A stretch of DNA of 64,000 nt from Hippophae tibetana (taxonomy: Eukaryota > Streptophyta > Magnoliopsida > Rosales > Elaeagnaceae), in contig CM072812.1 of assembly GCA_037013495.1 (NCBI GenBank), positions 38,685,001 through 38,749,000 of the forward strand, read 5' to 3'. Each line of letters begins with the position of its first letter. The first letter of the stretch is position 1. A model generated the notes under the pieces. It did no database searches and was not told the origin of the DNA. It was given only the letters and a program-made list of their open reading frames with translations. Position numbers and translations under genes: made by a program. Shown here in pieces: positions 22,860 through 35,515 of the stretch.

Positions 22860-23830
22860 TTAGAAGTCTAGATCTGCTTAAGACTTCCCATCTTTTATTA
22901 TCGTGTAATTAATTAAATGTCCGCTTATTAACCAACCTAAATCTTGAACAACCTAGATGCATGCTTACTATATTTAATTCATGTATTGCATTAAGATCTA
23001 AAAAGATGATAACTAAATTAGAAAATATTAGAACAATTATTTAACCTTTAACGTAGGCATTTAACCCTACTTGTGAAAATAGCCACAAGGTATCACCTTG
23101 AATAAAAATATTAACAATTATGTACTATTATCTTAGATTATATATAAATATATTCATGCAATAAATTAGTTAATTAATCTAATTCATAATATGCCTAGTT
23201 TTGATATTTAAACATAGAATTGAACATTTCAAGAACCAAGAGTTAAAATTAAAATTGTTCATGATATTAAATTAATTAAATCATAATCTAGTGCTTAAAA
23301 TTGCTCACAATTACATTATTAAAATTAGCTAGACATTGATTCTACAAGAGTCATCTTTATAATTATTGAAAACTATAAAGTATTTTTTAGCCTAACCTAA
23401 GTTGAATTAAAATTTGCTTAATCCAATGTCATGGATTGAAAGTTGGTGTTAAAAATGCCAAATTTGATTTCTGATTAGACTGTTCGATCGATCGCTTTAA
23501 CATGTGCGATTTCTATGTGGAGAGTGCTTGATCGAGTTTTTTTTTGTTCGATCGAAACTTGTTTTTTGTTTTTCTCTTGACTCCTCGATTGATCTCGATA
23601 AAAGCTAGAATGATCGAGTATCATATTTTTGCTCTAACTACACTTTTTATCTCTTTTTGCTCATTTATTCCTTAAACACCTATATAACACAAGTTAAACT
23701 CATACAACTTATAGGGAACAATAACTTATTATAAATATGTGAAAATTGATACACAAATATGTGTATAAAATAATCTTCGTGAATAATTAAATAGACTAGA
23801 ATGTTGAGTCATTGTGAATAAAGCTAACAA
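22860..23830 (-). mobile_element. LTR II-like fragment next to the LINE tail
   Basis: Interior blocks match the LTR at 7964-9537, including 'attgcattaagatctaaaaag.tgataacta', 'aacctttaa.gtaggca', 'ttgaataaaaatattaacaa' and 'attaattaaatcataatctagtgctt'. Neither end could be fixed and no primer site or ORF adjoins it, so it may be a solo or truncated LTR. The stretch 23480-23620 holds several 'gatcgatcg' and 'tcgatcga' words. Confidence 0.5.
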
Positions 23831-23971
23831 CAATCGTGGGGTGGTGTTTTTCCAGCTAAGGTTTTCATTTGGTTACTAATCAAATAACACTTGTTTCTAT
23901 TACAAATTATATTACAATTATAATTAATGTGATAACTAATTATTTGTTAAAATAATAGGATATTTTTTTCA

Positions 23972-24079
23972 ACTTATAATTATTTATCATGTCAATTGTA
24001 ATAATACACTTATAATTATCTATCATATCAATTGTGGTAATATACTTATAATTATCTATCATATCAATTGTGGTAATAC
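23972..24079. repeat. Tandem repeat, three 36-bp units
   Basis: Units start at 23972, 24008 and 24044, each exactly 36 bases and each beginning acttataattat. Units two and three differ only at the last base; unit one has four further differences (tt/ct, gtc/atc, aat/gtg type). The high identity suggests a recent local duplication. Confidence 0.85.
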
Positions 24080-27000
24080 TATAATGAATAGTAAATGAAA
24101 ATTTTCATATTCAAAATGGAGGGGATGCATTGCAGATTCCACCAAACTATGAAATTAAAGAAGGTGATTTACATTTTTTAGCCCCTTTTTCTAATAGAAA
24201 AATTGCCAATAATTTTTATTATGAAAGAAAAAAGTAAGAGTTATTTGTTTGATTATGATTGGAGGTACCTTGCAGTTGGATGTAAGTTAGAATTTTCCTT
24301 GTATTTAACTCTCATAATCTGATTTGTTTCAAGGTCTTCCCAACACTGCGTTACAAAAAACAAAAAATATATATTGTTTTGGTTCAAGAGTGTCGTGACT
24401 AATTTGTTTTGCCATCCTGATCTTTGAGTCGAATTCTCTTCCACTCACTTTTATTATGTCATTGTATAAACTATAAATAAACAATAAATATACAAGAGAT
24501 TTGAAATAATATTTATGTAATAACAGCTTGAGTTTGCAACTCTTGGATAAAATAGGGCCTTTATTATTTTTATCAAAGTTAACTTGGCCTTTCCAAGGAA
24601 GCTTGTTCAAAGAAGCTTTTGTCCATAGGGATTCTATGTATCCTTTTAGAATAATCCTAACTCCTAATCAACCACTTTGCCAAAATTTCAAGCATATTGT
24701 GTTCTAGATAAACTTTAGGTTTATTTTAACATCACATTAATCTTAAAACCTACTTTAAAGTGATAAGCAACTCTTGTTCGGAAAATTTTCAAATAATAGC
24801 TATTATAGTATAAAGCCTTAACCAATTTATCAATTTTCAAACTTTTAATAAATTTATATAAGTAATTAAACTTTTAAATCCTACAATTTAATCCTAAAAT
24901 TTTCAAAATTTTATATATAGATTCTTAAATTTTTAATTCTTATAATTAAATTTTTAATTCCTATAATTTAGTTGCAAATTCACACATAAGTATATATATT
25001 TGTGAATCATAATTCATTTTAAACTTAAGTGTAAAGTTTTAAAAATTGAGACTATATCTATGATTTAAAAGTTTTTTTTTTTTGGCAAAATGAAAAAGTT
25101 CACAACTAGTTTCTTAGCTTACAAAAATGATAAGGTTGATGTCATTTTAAGCATTAATTGATTTAAATAAAAATAAACACACATTATAGAAATGTAATGA
25201 AGTTTTTATACTGCCATATTACTTTTCTAACGTATAAAACTTTGACAGTTTTATTTGTTTTAACGTATAAGTAACTAAATTTTTTAAAATTTAACACCAT
25301 ATAACTTCAAAATTGGGGATTTTTTTGGACATGATAGTTAAGTGATTAATTAATAAAGGGTCTTGGTTATATTTTTAACGTTTTCACCCATGAAAAAATT
25401 AGATTCGGTCATCTTTTGATACCATTATTCTTATACTAGTATTCCATTAATTCCTATATTATTGATTTGGTACTGATTAAGTTATCATATTATTTGGTTT
25501 GGTATGATTTTAGTTCCCTTATACGTCGGTTCTTCCCCTAAGTTTTATTGAAAAAAATTTAAAATATATATTTAATCTTTGATAGTTGTTCACTAATCAA
25601 ATTTCTCAAATTAAATGGAAATATTGTTTAATTTGGAGCAATAAGGAAATCTTTGCTGCGTTTACGTATCATGTAATAAATTGCCCAATGTTGGATAGTA
25701 CGAATACGAGTGAAGAATTGGTGCACTAGTATAGAATCAATTAAGGAGGTATATTTTAACCGTAAATAATTAAAATTATAATTATCTGTAAATATTAGAC
25801 GATTTTTTTATATAATTATAACCGATAAAACATGAAACGCGCGAGAATAATATTGTAATTTTCTAACTATGATTAACCGAAACCAAATAATAATAATAAT
25901 TATTATTATATAAAATACAATTCTAATAATAAAATACACAATATTTTAAATAATTAGATTAAATTTTATTAATTCTTATTTTTATATTTTTTATTTTACT
26001 TAAAAACATGTGATAAATAGTTAAAAGATAAAATTAATGTTATTATTTTAAATAATATAATAGAATAAAAACTATGTTAATATTTAATTTCTTTAAAGTA
26101 AATATCTTTTTGAATAAATATTAAAAATACGAAGAGTTGATAAATCTTAATAAAACCATTTTACATTTATAACTAATAATTATTATCTAAATATATCTAA
26201 AACTGTTACCAAATAGTTACCATTGTTTGCATTTCCGTGCATACCAACAGACATGAGTAGATATGTCCGAGCATCGTACAAGTAATTTAGCTATTTCCTA
26301 TCACATATGTGCCTATTTTTTTTATATATTTTAAATCAATTAATATTTTAAATGACTTAATTTGTACCAATTTTTGTAAGTTGGGAGACTAAAATTCGTC
26401 AATATATAACAGAGAAAGGATCAAATCAACACCTAACTTTTTTTTAACTTTTCGTCATAACTCATGATCATAACTACAGAGGGTTGGCATAATACAGAAC
26501 AAAGCCTGTCTTAGGTTGCCTTGCTTCCAATAAAATTCTCATAAAATCTCATGTCGATCTCGACATGATCCATGCATTCTTTCATTCTTCTTTTTTAATT
26601 TTGTATATTCCCTTATTTGGTAATAACGTGATCCTTTGTATACTAGTAATTTGCTCTATTTACAACAAAACAAGGTGATGCGTAACAAAGGGATCATAAT
26701 TCATAAATATAAATGGATGCAATGTTTCCATCAAATTGATTAAGCCTTACCCCATCCGTTCATTACTTTCCTTATCAGGCAGTTTTTGTGCTTAAATTTA
26801 CTCGCATATGTTTTTGTATTTATATATTATGTTTGTTACTCTATATTTTAACCTCTAAAATAATTAAATGGTATTCTATCTGGGTATTAATATATAAAAG
26901 TCAATAATAATCATATGTATTTTAATCTTAAAATGTTTTATAATTATTATAAACTCTACTATAATATTATACTTAAATGATATTATTTTTCACATTTTCT

Positions 27001-27970
27001 TAAAATGTAAGTCTTTATTTCTCATAAAACTCATAACATGTATTATTTTTAGTGTGTTTTATTATGTTCTTAGATCACTAATATATATTTTTAACTCTAA
27101 TACCATGTTAGAGTTATAAAAACAATGAGTCTTTCAACCTTAAAAGATTAATCATAAAAATAACTTCTCATAATTATAAACTAAATATTAATATTGTACT
27201 TAAATAACTTGAGATATTTATATTCTAATGACTCCCTCAAAGTGTAATTCATTTGAGATGGTATTACAACTTCAATCAATTTGATAAAATACCTTATAGT
27301 AATGCAAATGGAAGAAAAAAAAAACAAATAATCAAAGAATATATTAAAATATGTCAAAAGTATAAAATGATAACTTTGCAAGAAATAAAGAATATATTAA
27401 AGCTAATATTCTATATTGATGTATTAAATTTTATAAGAATTATAAGTGTTATTAATCCTGTAGTTAACCTAACCTTTTGGGATTTAACATCCATAATTAT
27501 TATAAACTTTGATTGATTCTTTCTAGAGATAAATTACAATAAGTTGCTTAATTCATTAAAAGTTTGTAACCTTTTTTTAATAATTTTATACTTGAAAACA
27601 TATATTTATAGATATTTATGAAAATTATGACTTTGTATATGAACTTCTTAGGTTACTTTTACTACATGCGGGAGACCGTACTTGAGAAGATGAGAAGTGA
27701 AGAGACAAAGTCCTTTACTTACGAACTTATGAATGAATACCATCGGTCATTTATTTTTTCAAAACTTAACAAAATAGTTATATTTTGACTTAAGTATACA
27801 ATTTTTAATTTGATACTTATATTTAATAACTATAAATACTATTCTTATCTAATATTATAGTCTTTGATTGATTAATAATTAGTTGTATTAATTTCTCTAT
27901 TTTATAGTATTTTACTTTTAGTCCGCGTGACAATGGACTTGTGTGTAGTTATAAATTGTAGGTAATAAAA
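24080..27970. other. AT-rich intergenic DNA
   Basis: No gene is supported over nearly 4 kb. Open stretches at 24253-24610 and 27181-27516 have no recognisable motif and overlap on opposite strands. An 18-base inverted repeat with 8-base arms (CATGTCGA, TCGACATG) lies at 26550-26567. A sequence CTCTAATACCA at 27095-27105 resembles a copia primer-binding site on the minus strand (see findings). Confidence 0.5.
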
Positions 27971-28455
27971 CAAGCTCAAATTGTTTTTTTTATTTAAAAA
28001 ATTACTAAATCACACAAAACAAAAATAAAACCAAACACACAAAAAATTAAAACGTGAACATAAAAAAAATTTGTTTTTATTTTTTAAATTGTTAAATCTT
28101 TTTTTTTAATTAAGCATGGTAACTTTTCACTACCCCCAACCTAGAACTTACATTGTCCTTAATGTAACAACTGTAAATTAAAGATAAAGAGAAAAGAGAA
28201 GAAAAATGACCTATTTCTTGAGAATGTGTATAATGGAGAAATGGAGGTGCATTCATCATATTTATCATTAAAGTGTATACAGACAGATTGCTGTGAACTT
28301 CTAACATCTCAACAAATATTTTTAGTTTTAACAATTTAAAAATTATTCACATATAACAATAAAATAAATTAAATAACAAAAAATTACCTTAAATGATGGG
28401 TTGCCTCCCATCCAGCGCTTAGTTTAACGTCTTAGCAAGACGTATCTTTTTGGTG
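27971..28455 (-). other. 3' noncoding tail after integrase
   Basis: Just after the integrase stop the minus strand carries the GTCTTGCTAAGACG-type block (28428-28442) and 'gggaggcaaccc', followed at 28110-28165 by 'ggacaatgtaagttctaggttgggggtag'. A 'GGACAATGT...gtTtGGGGG' block is a common mark of the region between pol and the 3' LTR in plant Ty3-gypsy elements. The 3' LTR expected beyond it was not found. Confidence 0.6.
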
Positions 28456-29430
28456 CTAAGGGTTACTCAGCCAAATGCAATCCATTTCAACAATGTTGTT
28501 TGGTTCTTCTAAATAAGGCTTGACACGATGGCCATTGACTTTGAACGTTTTTTGTGTCTTGGAGTCCAATAGTTCTACTACTCCATGTTCAAATACCTGA
28601 ACTATTTTGAATGGTCCATCCCATCTTGATCTCAACTTTCCTGGAAACAATCTCAAACGAGAGTTAAATAAAAGAACTTTCATTCCAGGGTGAAGAGTCT
28701 TAGGAACTAGCCTCTTGTCATGATAGCGCTTAGTACGCTCTTTGTATAATTTGGCATTCTCATAGGCTTCATTCCTAATTTCTTCCAACTCATGAAGCTG
28801 GAGTAATCGTTTTTCACCTGCTTTATCTAAATCCATGTTTAACTCTTTAATTGCCCAGTAAGCCTTGTGTTCAAGTTCAACTGGAAGGTGGCACGCTTTC
28901 CTAAAGATTAACTGGTAAGGGCTCATCCCAATAGGTGTTTTGTAAGCGGTGCGGTATGCCCATAAGGCATCATTTAACTTAAATGCCCAATCCTTCCTTG
29001 AAGGACGCACAGTACATTCCAATATTCCCTTAATTTTCCTATTACTTACTTCCACTAAACCGGAAGTTTGAGGATGATATGGAGTAGCTACTTTATGTGT
29101 GATATTGTACTTTTTTAGTACTCCATCAAAGAGTTTGTTACAAAAATGGCTACCTCCATCACTTATTATAGCTCTAGGCGTTCCGAACCTGCTGAATATT
29201 AAATCTTTCAAGAATTTCACAACAACATTAGCATCATTGGTTTTGGTGGGGATAGCTTCTACCCACTTGGATAGATAATCCACAGCAACCAAAATATATT
29301 GAAAACCATTAGATGGGGGAAAAGGACCCATAAAGTCAATCCCTCATACATCAAAGAGTTCAACAACTAAATTAGATGTCAAAGGCATTTCATCTCTTTT
29401 GCTTATGTTTCCTTTTCTTTGACATCTATC
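28456..29430 (-). pseudogene. Ty3-gypsy integrase domain
   Basis: The open part 29331-28456 covers the catalytic core and C-terminus. The three acidic residues are visible: Asp in '[12 protein letters not shown]', Asp in 'IISDGGSHF' and Glu in '[16 protein letters not shown]'. The C-terminal part has the '[14 protein letters not shown]' segment (GPY/F-like module) and no chromodomain, as expected for Athila/Tat elements. Integrase joins the cDNA ends to host DNA. The N-terminal zinc-binding part lies further upstream ('[15 protein letters not shown]' at about 29500-29550), where 'CDRC' has become CAQ-stop-DRC at about 29428. A W-to-stop change follows near 29344. Confidence 0.9.
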
Positions 29431-31785
29431 TCATTGTGCACAAAACATATGAGCATCTTTAAAAAGAGTGGGCCAAAAGAATCCAGACTGTAATACCTTA
29501 CGGGCTGTCTTTTCACCACCAAAATGACCCCCACAATGAAGTTCATGACAAAAAGTTAGAATGCTCTTATGTTCTTCTTCAGGTACACATCTCTGGATGA
29601 CTTGATCTTGACCAATCTTGTATAAATAAGGGTCATCCCAGAAATAGTCCTTAATAGTTTTAAAAAACCTTTTCTTGTCCTGATATGAAGTTTTAGGTTG
29701 CAAAACACCAATGGCGAGATAGTTTACAATATCAGCATACCATGGGTTTGGACCTATGAAAAATAAATGTTCATCAAGAAAGGTTTCAACTATATCTCCA
29801 TTACTCTCATCTTTAAGAGAATTGAAGTCAGAAATCAACCTAGACAAATGGTATGCTACTAAGTTTTCACTGCCTTTCTTATCCTTGATTTCTAAATCAA
29901 ATTCTTGTAAGAGTAAGACCCACCTGATTAATCTTGGCTTGGCATTTGGTTTACTTAATAGGTATCTTAAAGCAACATGATCAGAATGCACAATCACTTT
30001 AGATCCTACTAAATAAGACTGAAATTTGTCTAAAGAAAACACTATAGCCAAGAATTCCTTTTCAATGGTGGTATAATTCATTTGGGCATCATTAAGTGTT
30101 TTGCTAGCATAGTAGATGACATGCAAACGCTTATCCACTCTTTGTCCCAGGACTGCTCCTATAGCATAATCAGAAGCGTCACACATTATTTCAAAAGGTA
30201 AAGACCAGTTTGGTGCCATAATAACAGGGGTAGATGTGAGTTTATCTTTCAAGGTATTAAAGGAAATAAGGCAGTCATTGTTGAAATCAAAATAAGCATC
30301 TTTGGATAGCAAGTTACATAAGGGACGACTTATTTTAGAGAAATCTTTAATAAATCGTCTATAAAATCATGCATGTCCTAAGAAGCTTCTTATCCCCTTC
30401 ACAGATGTAGGGGGAGGTAGTTTGGATATCAATTCAACTTTTGCCTTATCAACTTCAATACCCTTGTTTGAAATTATATGTCCTAAAACTATTCCTTGTT
30501 GAACCATAAAATGACTTTTCTCCCAACTAAGGGTGAGATTGCATTCAATGCATCTTTCTAAAACCAAAGTCAATTTATGTAAGCAATCATCAAATGAGTT
30601 CCCAAAGATAGAGAAATCGTCCATGAAAATCTCAATGAATTTTTCTACCATGTCCGAGAAAATAGATATCATGCATCTCTGTAAAGTGGCAGGGGCATTG
30701 CATAATCCAAATGGCATTCTACGAAAAGCAAATGTCCCAAAAGGACATGTAAATGTGGTCTTTTCCTGATCTTCTGGTGCTATAGGTACTTGATAATATC
30801 CAGACAATCCATCCAAAAAATAGTAAAATTCGTGCCCAGCTAATCTTTCCAACATTTGATCAATGAATGGAAGAGGAAAGTGATCTTTTTTCGTATATAA
30901 ATTTAGTTTCCTAAAATCTATGTACATTCTCCATCCAGTGATTATTCTAGTGGGCAATAATTCACTTTTGTCATTTTTAACAATAGTTATCCCAGATTTC
31001 TTTGGTACCACATGCACTGGACTAACCCACTTACTATCCGCAATAGGATAGATAATCCTTTCTTCTAATAATTTAAGAATTTCTTTTTTAACTACCTCTT
31101 GCATATTTGGTTTTAGTCTTCTTTGGGCTTCTCGTACAGGTTTAGCACCATCCTCCAAGTTGATCTTGTGCATACACATTGTTGGACTAATGCCTCTTAT
31201 ATCCCCTATACTCCAACCTATAGATTTCTTAAACTGTTTAAGCACTTTGATGAGTTCCTTTTCTTGTGGTTTGGTCAAGGTTGAAGAAATTATCACTGGA
31301 TAAGTTTCTCCTTCTCCCGAAAACACATATTTTAAGTGCTCAGGTAAGTCTTTGAGTTCAAGTTCAGGTGGATTGGCCTCTTTACTAGATGAAGAACTGG
31401 GTAGATTTAAAAGTGTACTAGATTTTGTCATTACTTCATCATTGTCTAGTTGTTCAAGGTACCCCTTAATTTCCTCATCTAAATCTTCTTCAACCTTATC
31501 AAGTGTAAGAACAGTTTCAAGCTTGTCTTCTATTCTGGTTTGGAAAAATGTGCTTTGGACAAGATTATCCAAAGGGTCAACATCAAATATTTCATCGATG
31601 GCAGAAATAGAAGGAAAATGTGATGAATCAAAAACTTTAAAATGAACAGTCTCTCCTAAGACTGTCATTGTCAAATTTCCATCTTGGACATCAATAATAG
31701 TTTTAGTAGTTTCCATAAATGGTCTACCAAGCAATATTGTGTGCTCTCTGTCCAATGTTGGATTTTCTTGCATATCCAGAACCAC
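29431..31785 (-). pseudogene. Ty3-gypsy reverse transcriptase and RNase H
   Basis: Two long open pieces (31785-30367 and 30312-29431) are separated by one TGA at about 30364 in a '[15 protein letters not shown]' context, where glycine is expected. RT motifs are intact: 'RMYIDFRKLN', 'FYYFLDGLSGYYQVPI', 'FGLCNAPATLQRCM' and the active site 'IEIFMDDFSIFG' (FMDD). RNase H begins at '[20 protein letters not shown]' with '[12 protein letters not shown]' and '[10 protein letters not shown]', so the D-E-D residues are present. Together they copy the RNA into DNA and remove the RNA strand. The N-terminal part of the first piece is the linker after protease ('TILLGRPFM'). Confidence 0.9.
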
Positions 31786-32166
31786 AAAGTCAACAGGTAT
31801 TATCAGTTTGTCTACCTATACCAACACATCCTCAACTATTCCCTCTGGATATTTAAGAGATCTATCTACAAGTTGAAGGGACATAGTTGTGGGTTTTAAA
31901 TCCCCTAGATTGAGCTGTAAGAATATAGAGTAGGGCATCAAATTTATACTAGCACCTAAATCAAGCATTGCTTTAGCAACCTTCCTATCCCCCATAATTA
32001 TGTTTATAATAAATCTTCCAGGGTCTTTCAACTTAGGGGGTAGTTTGTGCTGAAGTACAGTGCTAGAAATTTTTGATACTACTACTCGTTCATTCAGTTC
32101 ATACCTCCTTTTCTTAGTGTTCAACTCTTTGAAAAACTTGGCATATGAGGGCACATTCATGATCAC
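31786..32166 (-). pseudogene. Aspartic protease domain of the gypsy element
   Basis: An open piece 32166-31816 reads 'SYAKFFKELNTKKRRYELNE' and 'TVLQHKLPPKLKDPGRF', and then the protease core 'AKAMLDLGASINLMPYSI' with the active triad as DLG, as usual in Athila-type elements. It ends in 'GIVEDVLV', followed by one TAG (31813) where the family has Gln before 'VDKL'. Protease matures the Gag-Pol polyprotein. The upstream stop at 32164 (TAA in 'NLPLL.VIMNVPS') separates it from gag b. Confidence 0.85.
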
Positions 32167-33693
32167 TTATAATAATGGTAAATTGATATTTAGTTTAGAG
32201 AGCATATTAAAAAGATCATAGAATTGCTTATCTTGTTTGGATTCTTTTAACCGGTGAGGAAAAGGTACTTGCATCTGGTGTGGTTCTGTTGTCTTTTGAA
32301 TTTTGGGGGTGTCAGATGACCCCCCAATGAGTTTTTCAGAAGGCTTGTTAAGTTGAACACTTGTTTCTCCTTTTTGCGAGATTAGAATATTGCCTTCTTT
32401 GTTACCTGAACTACAAGGTAGATTGTTAGAGATTTCAGGTAAACTGGTATTGACTACCTTACCACTTCGAAGGATTCTTACATCCTTTGCTTGTTCTGGT
32501 TGACTGGGAAAATTTCCTGGTTCTTTCTTTTGCATTTGTTCAGCCAGTTGCCCAACTTTAGATTCAATCCTTTTAACCAAAGCCTCCATGGTGTTCAACC
32601 TTTGATTAGTCATCAATTAGTTGTCACGACTAACTTGAATAAAAGCATTCAAGCTATCTTCTAAGGTTGGCTTAAAAGATTGGCTTGGTGGGTAAGAGTG
32701 GTTGTTATCCGACCTTAGTATTGGATATTGGGTGTAGGCTGGGTGATTATAGGTGTTTGGATGATACCTTTGAAAAGATTGGACTTCCTCTATGGCATCG
32801 ACACTAGAATCACAAGTATTTGAACAATTATGAGTACCATGCCCAATTGAACAACACACTTGACATACCTCTTGATTTGAAATTTGGTGGGTAGTGAGAA
32901 ATTGCACTTGTTTAGTCAATTCAGCAAGTTGCAAGGTTATCTCATTATTAGAGCCAACTTCATTGACCCTTGCTTTCCTTCTACCACCTCTTTGTTGGGA
33001 ATTAGAACCCAATAGCTCATAAAGATTATAGGTTTCCTTTGCGGTTTTTTCTCCTACAGCACCTCCAGCAGCATTATCAACCATGTATTGACTCTGCAGT
33101 GTCAATCCATCATAAAAGAATTGGTTTTGTAGCTATAATGGAAAGCTATGATTTTGACATTGAATGAAAAGGAGTTTGAATCGTTCCCAAGCTTCATGAA
33201 AGGGCTCTTCATACATTTGAGAAAATGTTGCTATCTTTGTCCTTAGATCAACAGTCTTTTGATGGGAATAGAACCTACCCATAAAAATTTCATAGACTGC
33301 CTCCCAAGTTTTAAGAGAACCCGACTGTAGAGTAATGAACCATGACCAAGCTTTATCTTTGAGGGTGTAAGGAAAACACCTCATCCTAAGTTGATCTTCA
33401 TTAATTGCATGTAGTGGAAAGGTTTGGATAATAGCATAGAATTCTCGAATGAAATGCAAAGGGTCTTCATTAGGGATACCGTAAAAGGAAGGCAACAAAG
33501 AATAATGAATCTTTTTCAATTCATAATTCCTTGCAGCCTCTTGTAATTGGATGCCGGAAGTTACATTGCCAATGATTGGCATTGTATAGTCTTTCATCTT
33601 TTTCCGCCTATCTTCAGCATCTCCCATGGTTGTTTTGTAGTTGAGAATGATCCTCCTCCTATTGTGTATCAACATTTTGCTCTTAAAAAACAA
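32167..33693 (-). pseudogene. gag copy b (fused to pol)
   Basis: Pieces 33693-33133, 33105-32617 and 32616-32167 are collinear and broken only by single stops (TAG near 33130 and TAA near 32614). The capsid region reads 'HYSLLPSFYGIPNEDPLHFI' and 'MRCFPYTLKDKAWSWFI', then 'FSQMYEEPFHEAWERFKLLF'. A cysteine-histidine stretch 'CQVCCSIGHGTHNC' at about 32830-32880 is the zinc knuckle. The end reads 'LNAFIQVSRDN' and 'NTMEALVKRIESKVGQLAEQ'. It differs from gag a (34016-35364) in many positions and continues into protease, so it is the gag that belongs with this pol. Confidence 0.85.
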
Positions 33694-34015
33694 TAGTAGA
33701 TATCTCTAAGAAATATTTATAACTTGATAAAATGTATAGGCTTAAAGCAAAAAGGTTCAAGGAACCTAAATTTTTGTTTTGTTTTATTTTGTTGTTTGTT
33801 TTTTTTTTTTTTTGCTAAATTTAAACGAATGGACACAATTTTTGAAACAAACGAATTTATTTTATTTGAATTTTATTACACACAAAATAAAACTAAAACA
33901 AAGGAAAATACAATAATGGGTGACCTCCCATGTAGGACTAAAATTTATCGTCTTCTAGTAAGACGTTGCTTGGAGATTGCAGAATGAAAAACTCAATGTC
34001 TCCTCTTCATTGAAT
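33694..34015 (-). other. Spacer between the two gag copies
   Basis: On the minus strand, gag copy a is followed by the tail block (33913-33965: 'gggtgacctcccatgtaggac...cgtcttctagtaagacg', read on plus). This is the same kind of block that follows integrase at 28394-28442 and gag at 18697. A T-rich run (33790-33812) and then the upstream part of gag b follow. So sequence that normally lies at the 3' end of an element sits here in the middle. Confidence 0.65.
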
Positions 34016-35364
34016 TCATTTGACTATCAAATGTTTTTGCAAATGTTCAACTAACTGTTCTACTTGAACTTCCACCTTTTTGATAGAAGCTTCCATAGAG
34101 TCCAACCGTTGATTGGTTGTAGATTGGTTATCCCTACAAACTTGAATAAAAGAATTCAAGTTGTCCTCCAGGGTTGGTTTATTGGGAATGCTTCTTGGAA
34201 TAGGTGGGTGGAATTGCTGGCCTGGCTGGTTTGAGCTTTGAGTGAAAGGAGGGTTGTTTTGTCTCCAGGAGAAATTTGGATGATTTCTCCACCCAGGATT
34301 ATAGGTATTTGAATTGGGGTCAAACCTTGGTCTCTGTTGATATGCTCCCAACACATTAACCTGTTTAGGTCCAGTTGTTGTTTCTCCTTGATATGGACAG
34401 GCTTCAGTACCATATCCCATGTTGCTATACAAACCATATTGTTCATTAGTGGTGTTGGTTTGTGTAGTGAGAAGGGCAACTTGCTTGGTCAGTTGAACAA
34501 GTTGTTGTTGAACTTCATTACTGGAATCGATTTCATGAACTCCAGCTTTTCTCACTCGTGAGCTTTTTTGTTGGGAATTAGCACCCAACATCTCAAAGAG
34601 GTTGTACGTCTCTGAGGTAGTCTTTTCTCCCATTGCTCCTCCTGCAGCGTTGTCGACAATGAACTGACATTGTTGTGTAAGTCCATCGTAAAAGAATTGG
34701 TTCTGCAACTGCAGGGGAAAGCTGTGATGGGGACATTGAGTGAGAAACATTTTGAACCTATCCCAAGCTTCATGGAATGGTTCTCCTTCCATCTGAGAGA
34801 AAGTAGCAATCTTTCCTCTCAACTCTGATGTTTTTTGGTAGGAATAGAATTTTCCCATGAATTTATTGTAAATGTTCTCCCATATCATCAGAGAACCTGG
34901 GGGAAGTGACATTAACCAAGCTTTGGCCTTATCCTTTAAGGTGTAGGGTAAACATCTCATTCTAAGTTGATCCTCGTTTAGAATACCGAGGGGGAATGTT
35001 TGGACCGTAGCATATAAATCTCTCATGAAGGAAAGAGAATCTTCATTAGGTAGCCCATAAAAAAAGAAGGAAGCATAGAAAAATGAATATTTTTTAGGTC
35101 ATAATTCCGAGCAGCCTCACCCAACTAGATAGCGGCAATTGCCGTGCCAATCACCGGTCTTGCAAACTCCTTCATAGTGGTTTCCCTAACATGTTGGTTT
35201 TCTTCCATTTCTTTCGGTTCTAGTAAAGGATTAAGACTTGGTTCTATGTTTGGCTCAAAAACAGGTTGATGGGTGGAATCCAGTTTTGTTGACACTTGTT
35301 TAAATTTATGAATATTATTTACATATGGTGTAAGGGGGTTTCCTAAGGATCTCCTACCACGCAT
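34016..35364 (-). pseudogene. gag copy a (no pol attached)
   Basis: The start is the ATG at 35364 (MRGRRSLGNPLTPYVNN). A TAG near 35123 and a one-base shift in the T-run near 35060 break it; from 35026 to 34016 it is open. It has 'LRMRCLPYTLKDKAKAWLMS', 'FSQMEGEPFHEAWDRFKMFL', a polar glutamine-rich middle and the end 'LNSFIQVCRDNQSTTNQRLD' plus 'VQVEQLVEHLQKHL', then a natural stop. No protease follows. The zinc knuckle is weak (only 'GYGTEACPY' at the expected place, without the full CCHC). Its C-terminus is closest to the gag fragment at 18718-18930, so it looks like the gag of the non-autonomous family rather than of this pol. Confidence 0.85.
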
Positions 35365-35515
35365 AGACTATTGTAAACGTAAATTTAAAACTCCTGTCAA
35401 CAAAATAAAAAATTTAGAGAAAATTTACATGGTATTTAATACAAAACACTAAACAAAACTAGTTAAACCCTAATTTTTTTTAAATAAAATAACATAATCA
35501 GTATTAACCAAGAGT

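Noticed and set aside
26550..26567. 18-base inverted repeat CATGTCGA/TCGACATG
   Set aside because: Short, in plain intergenic DNA, no neighbouring gene or repeat; chance is sufficient.
27181..27516. Opposite-strand open frames of 66 and 87 codons
   Set aside because: Lysine/isoleucine-rich low-complexity readings in AT-rich DNA.
31352..31645. Plus-strand serine-rich open frame
   Set aside because: Antisense shadow of the linker between protease and reverse transcriptase on the minus strand.
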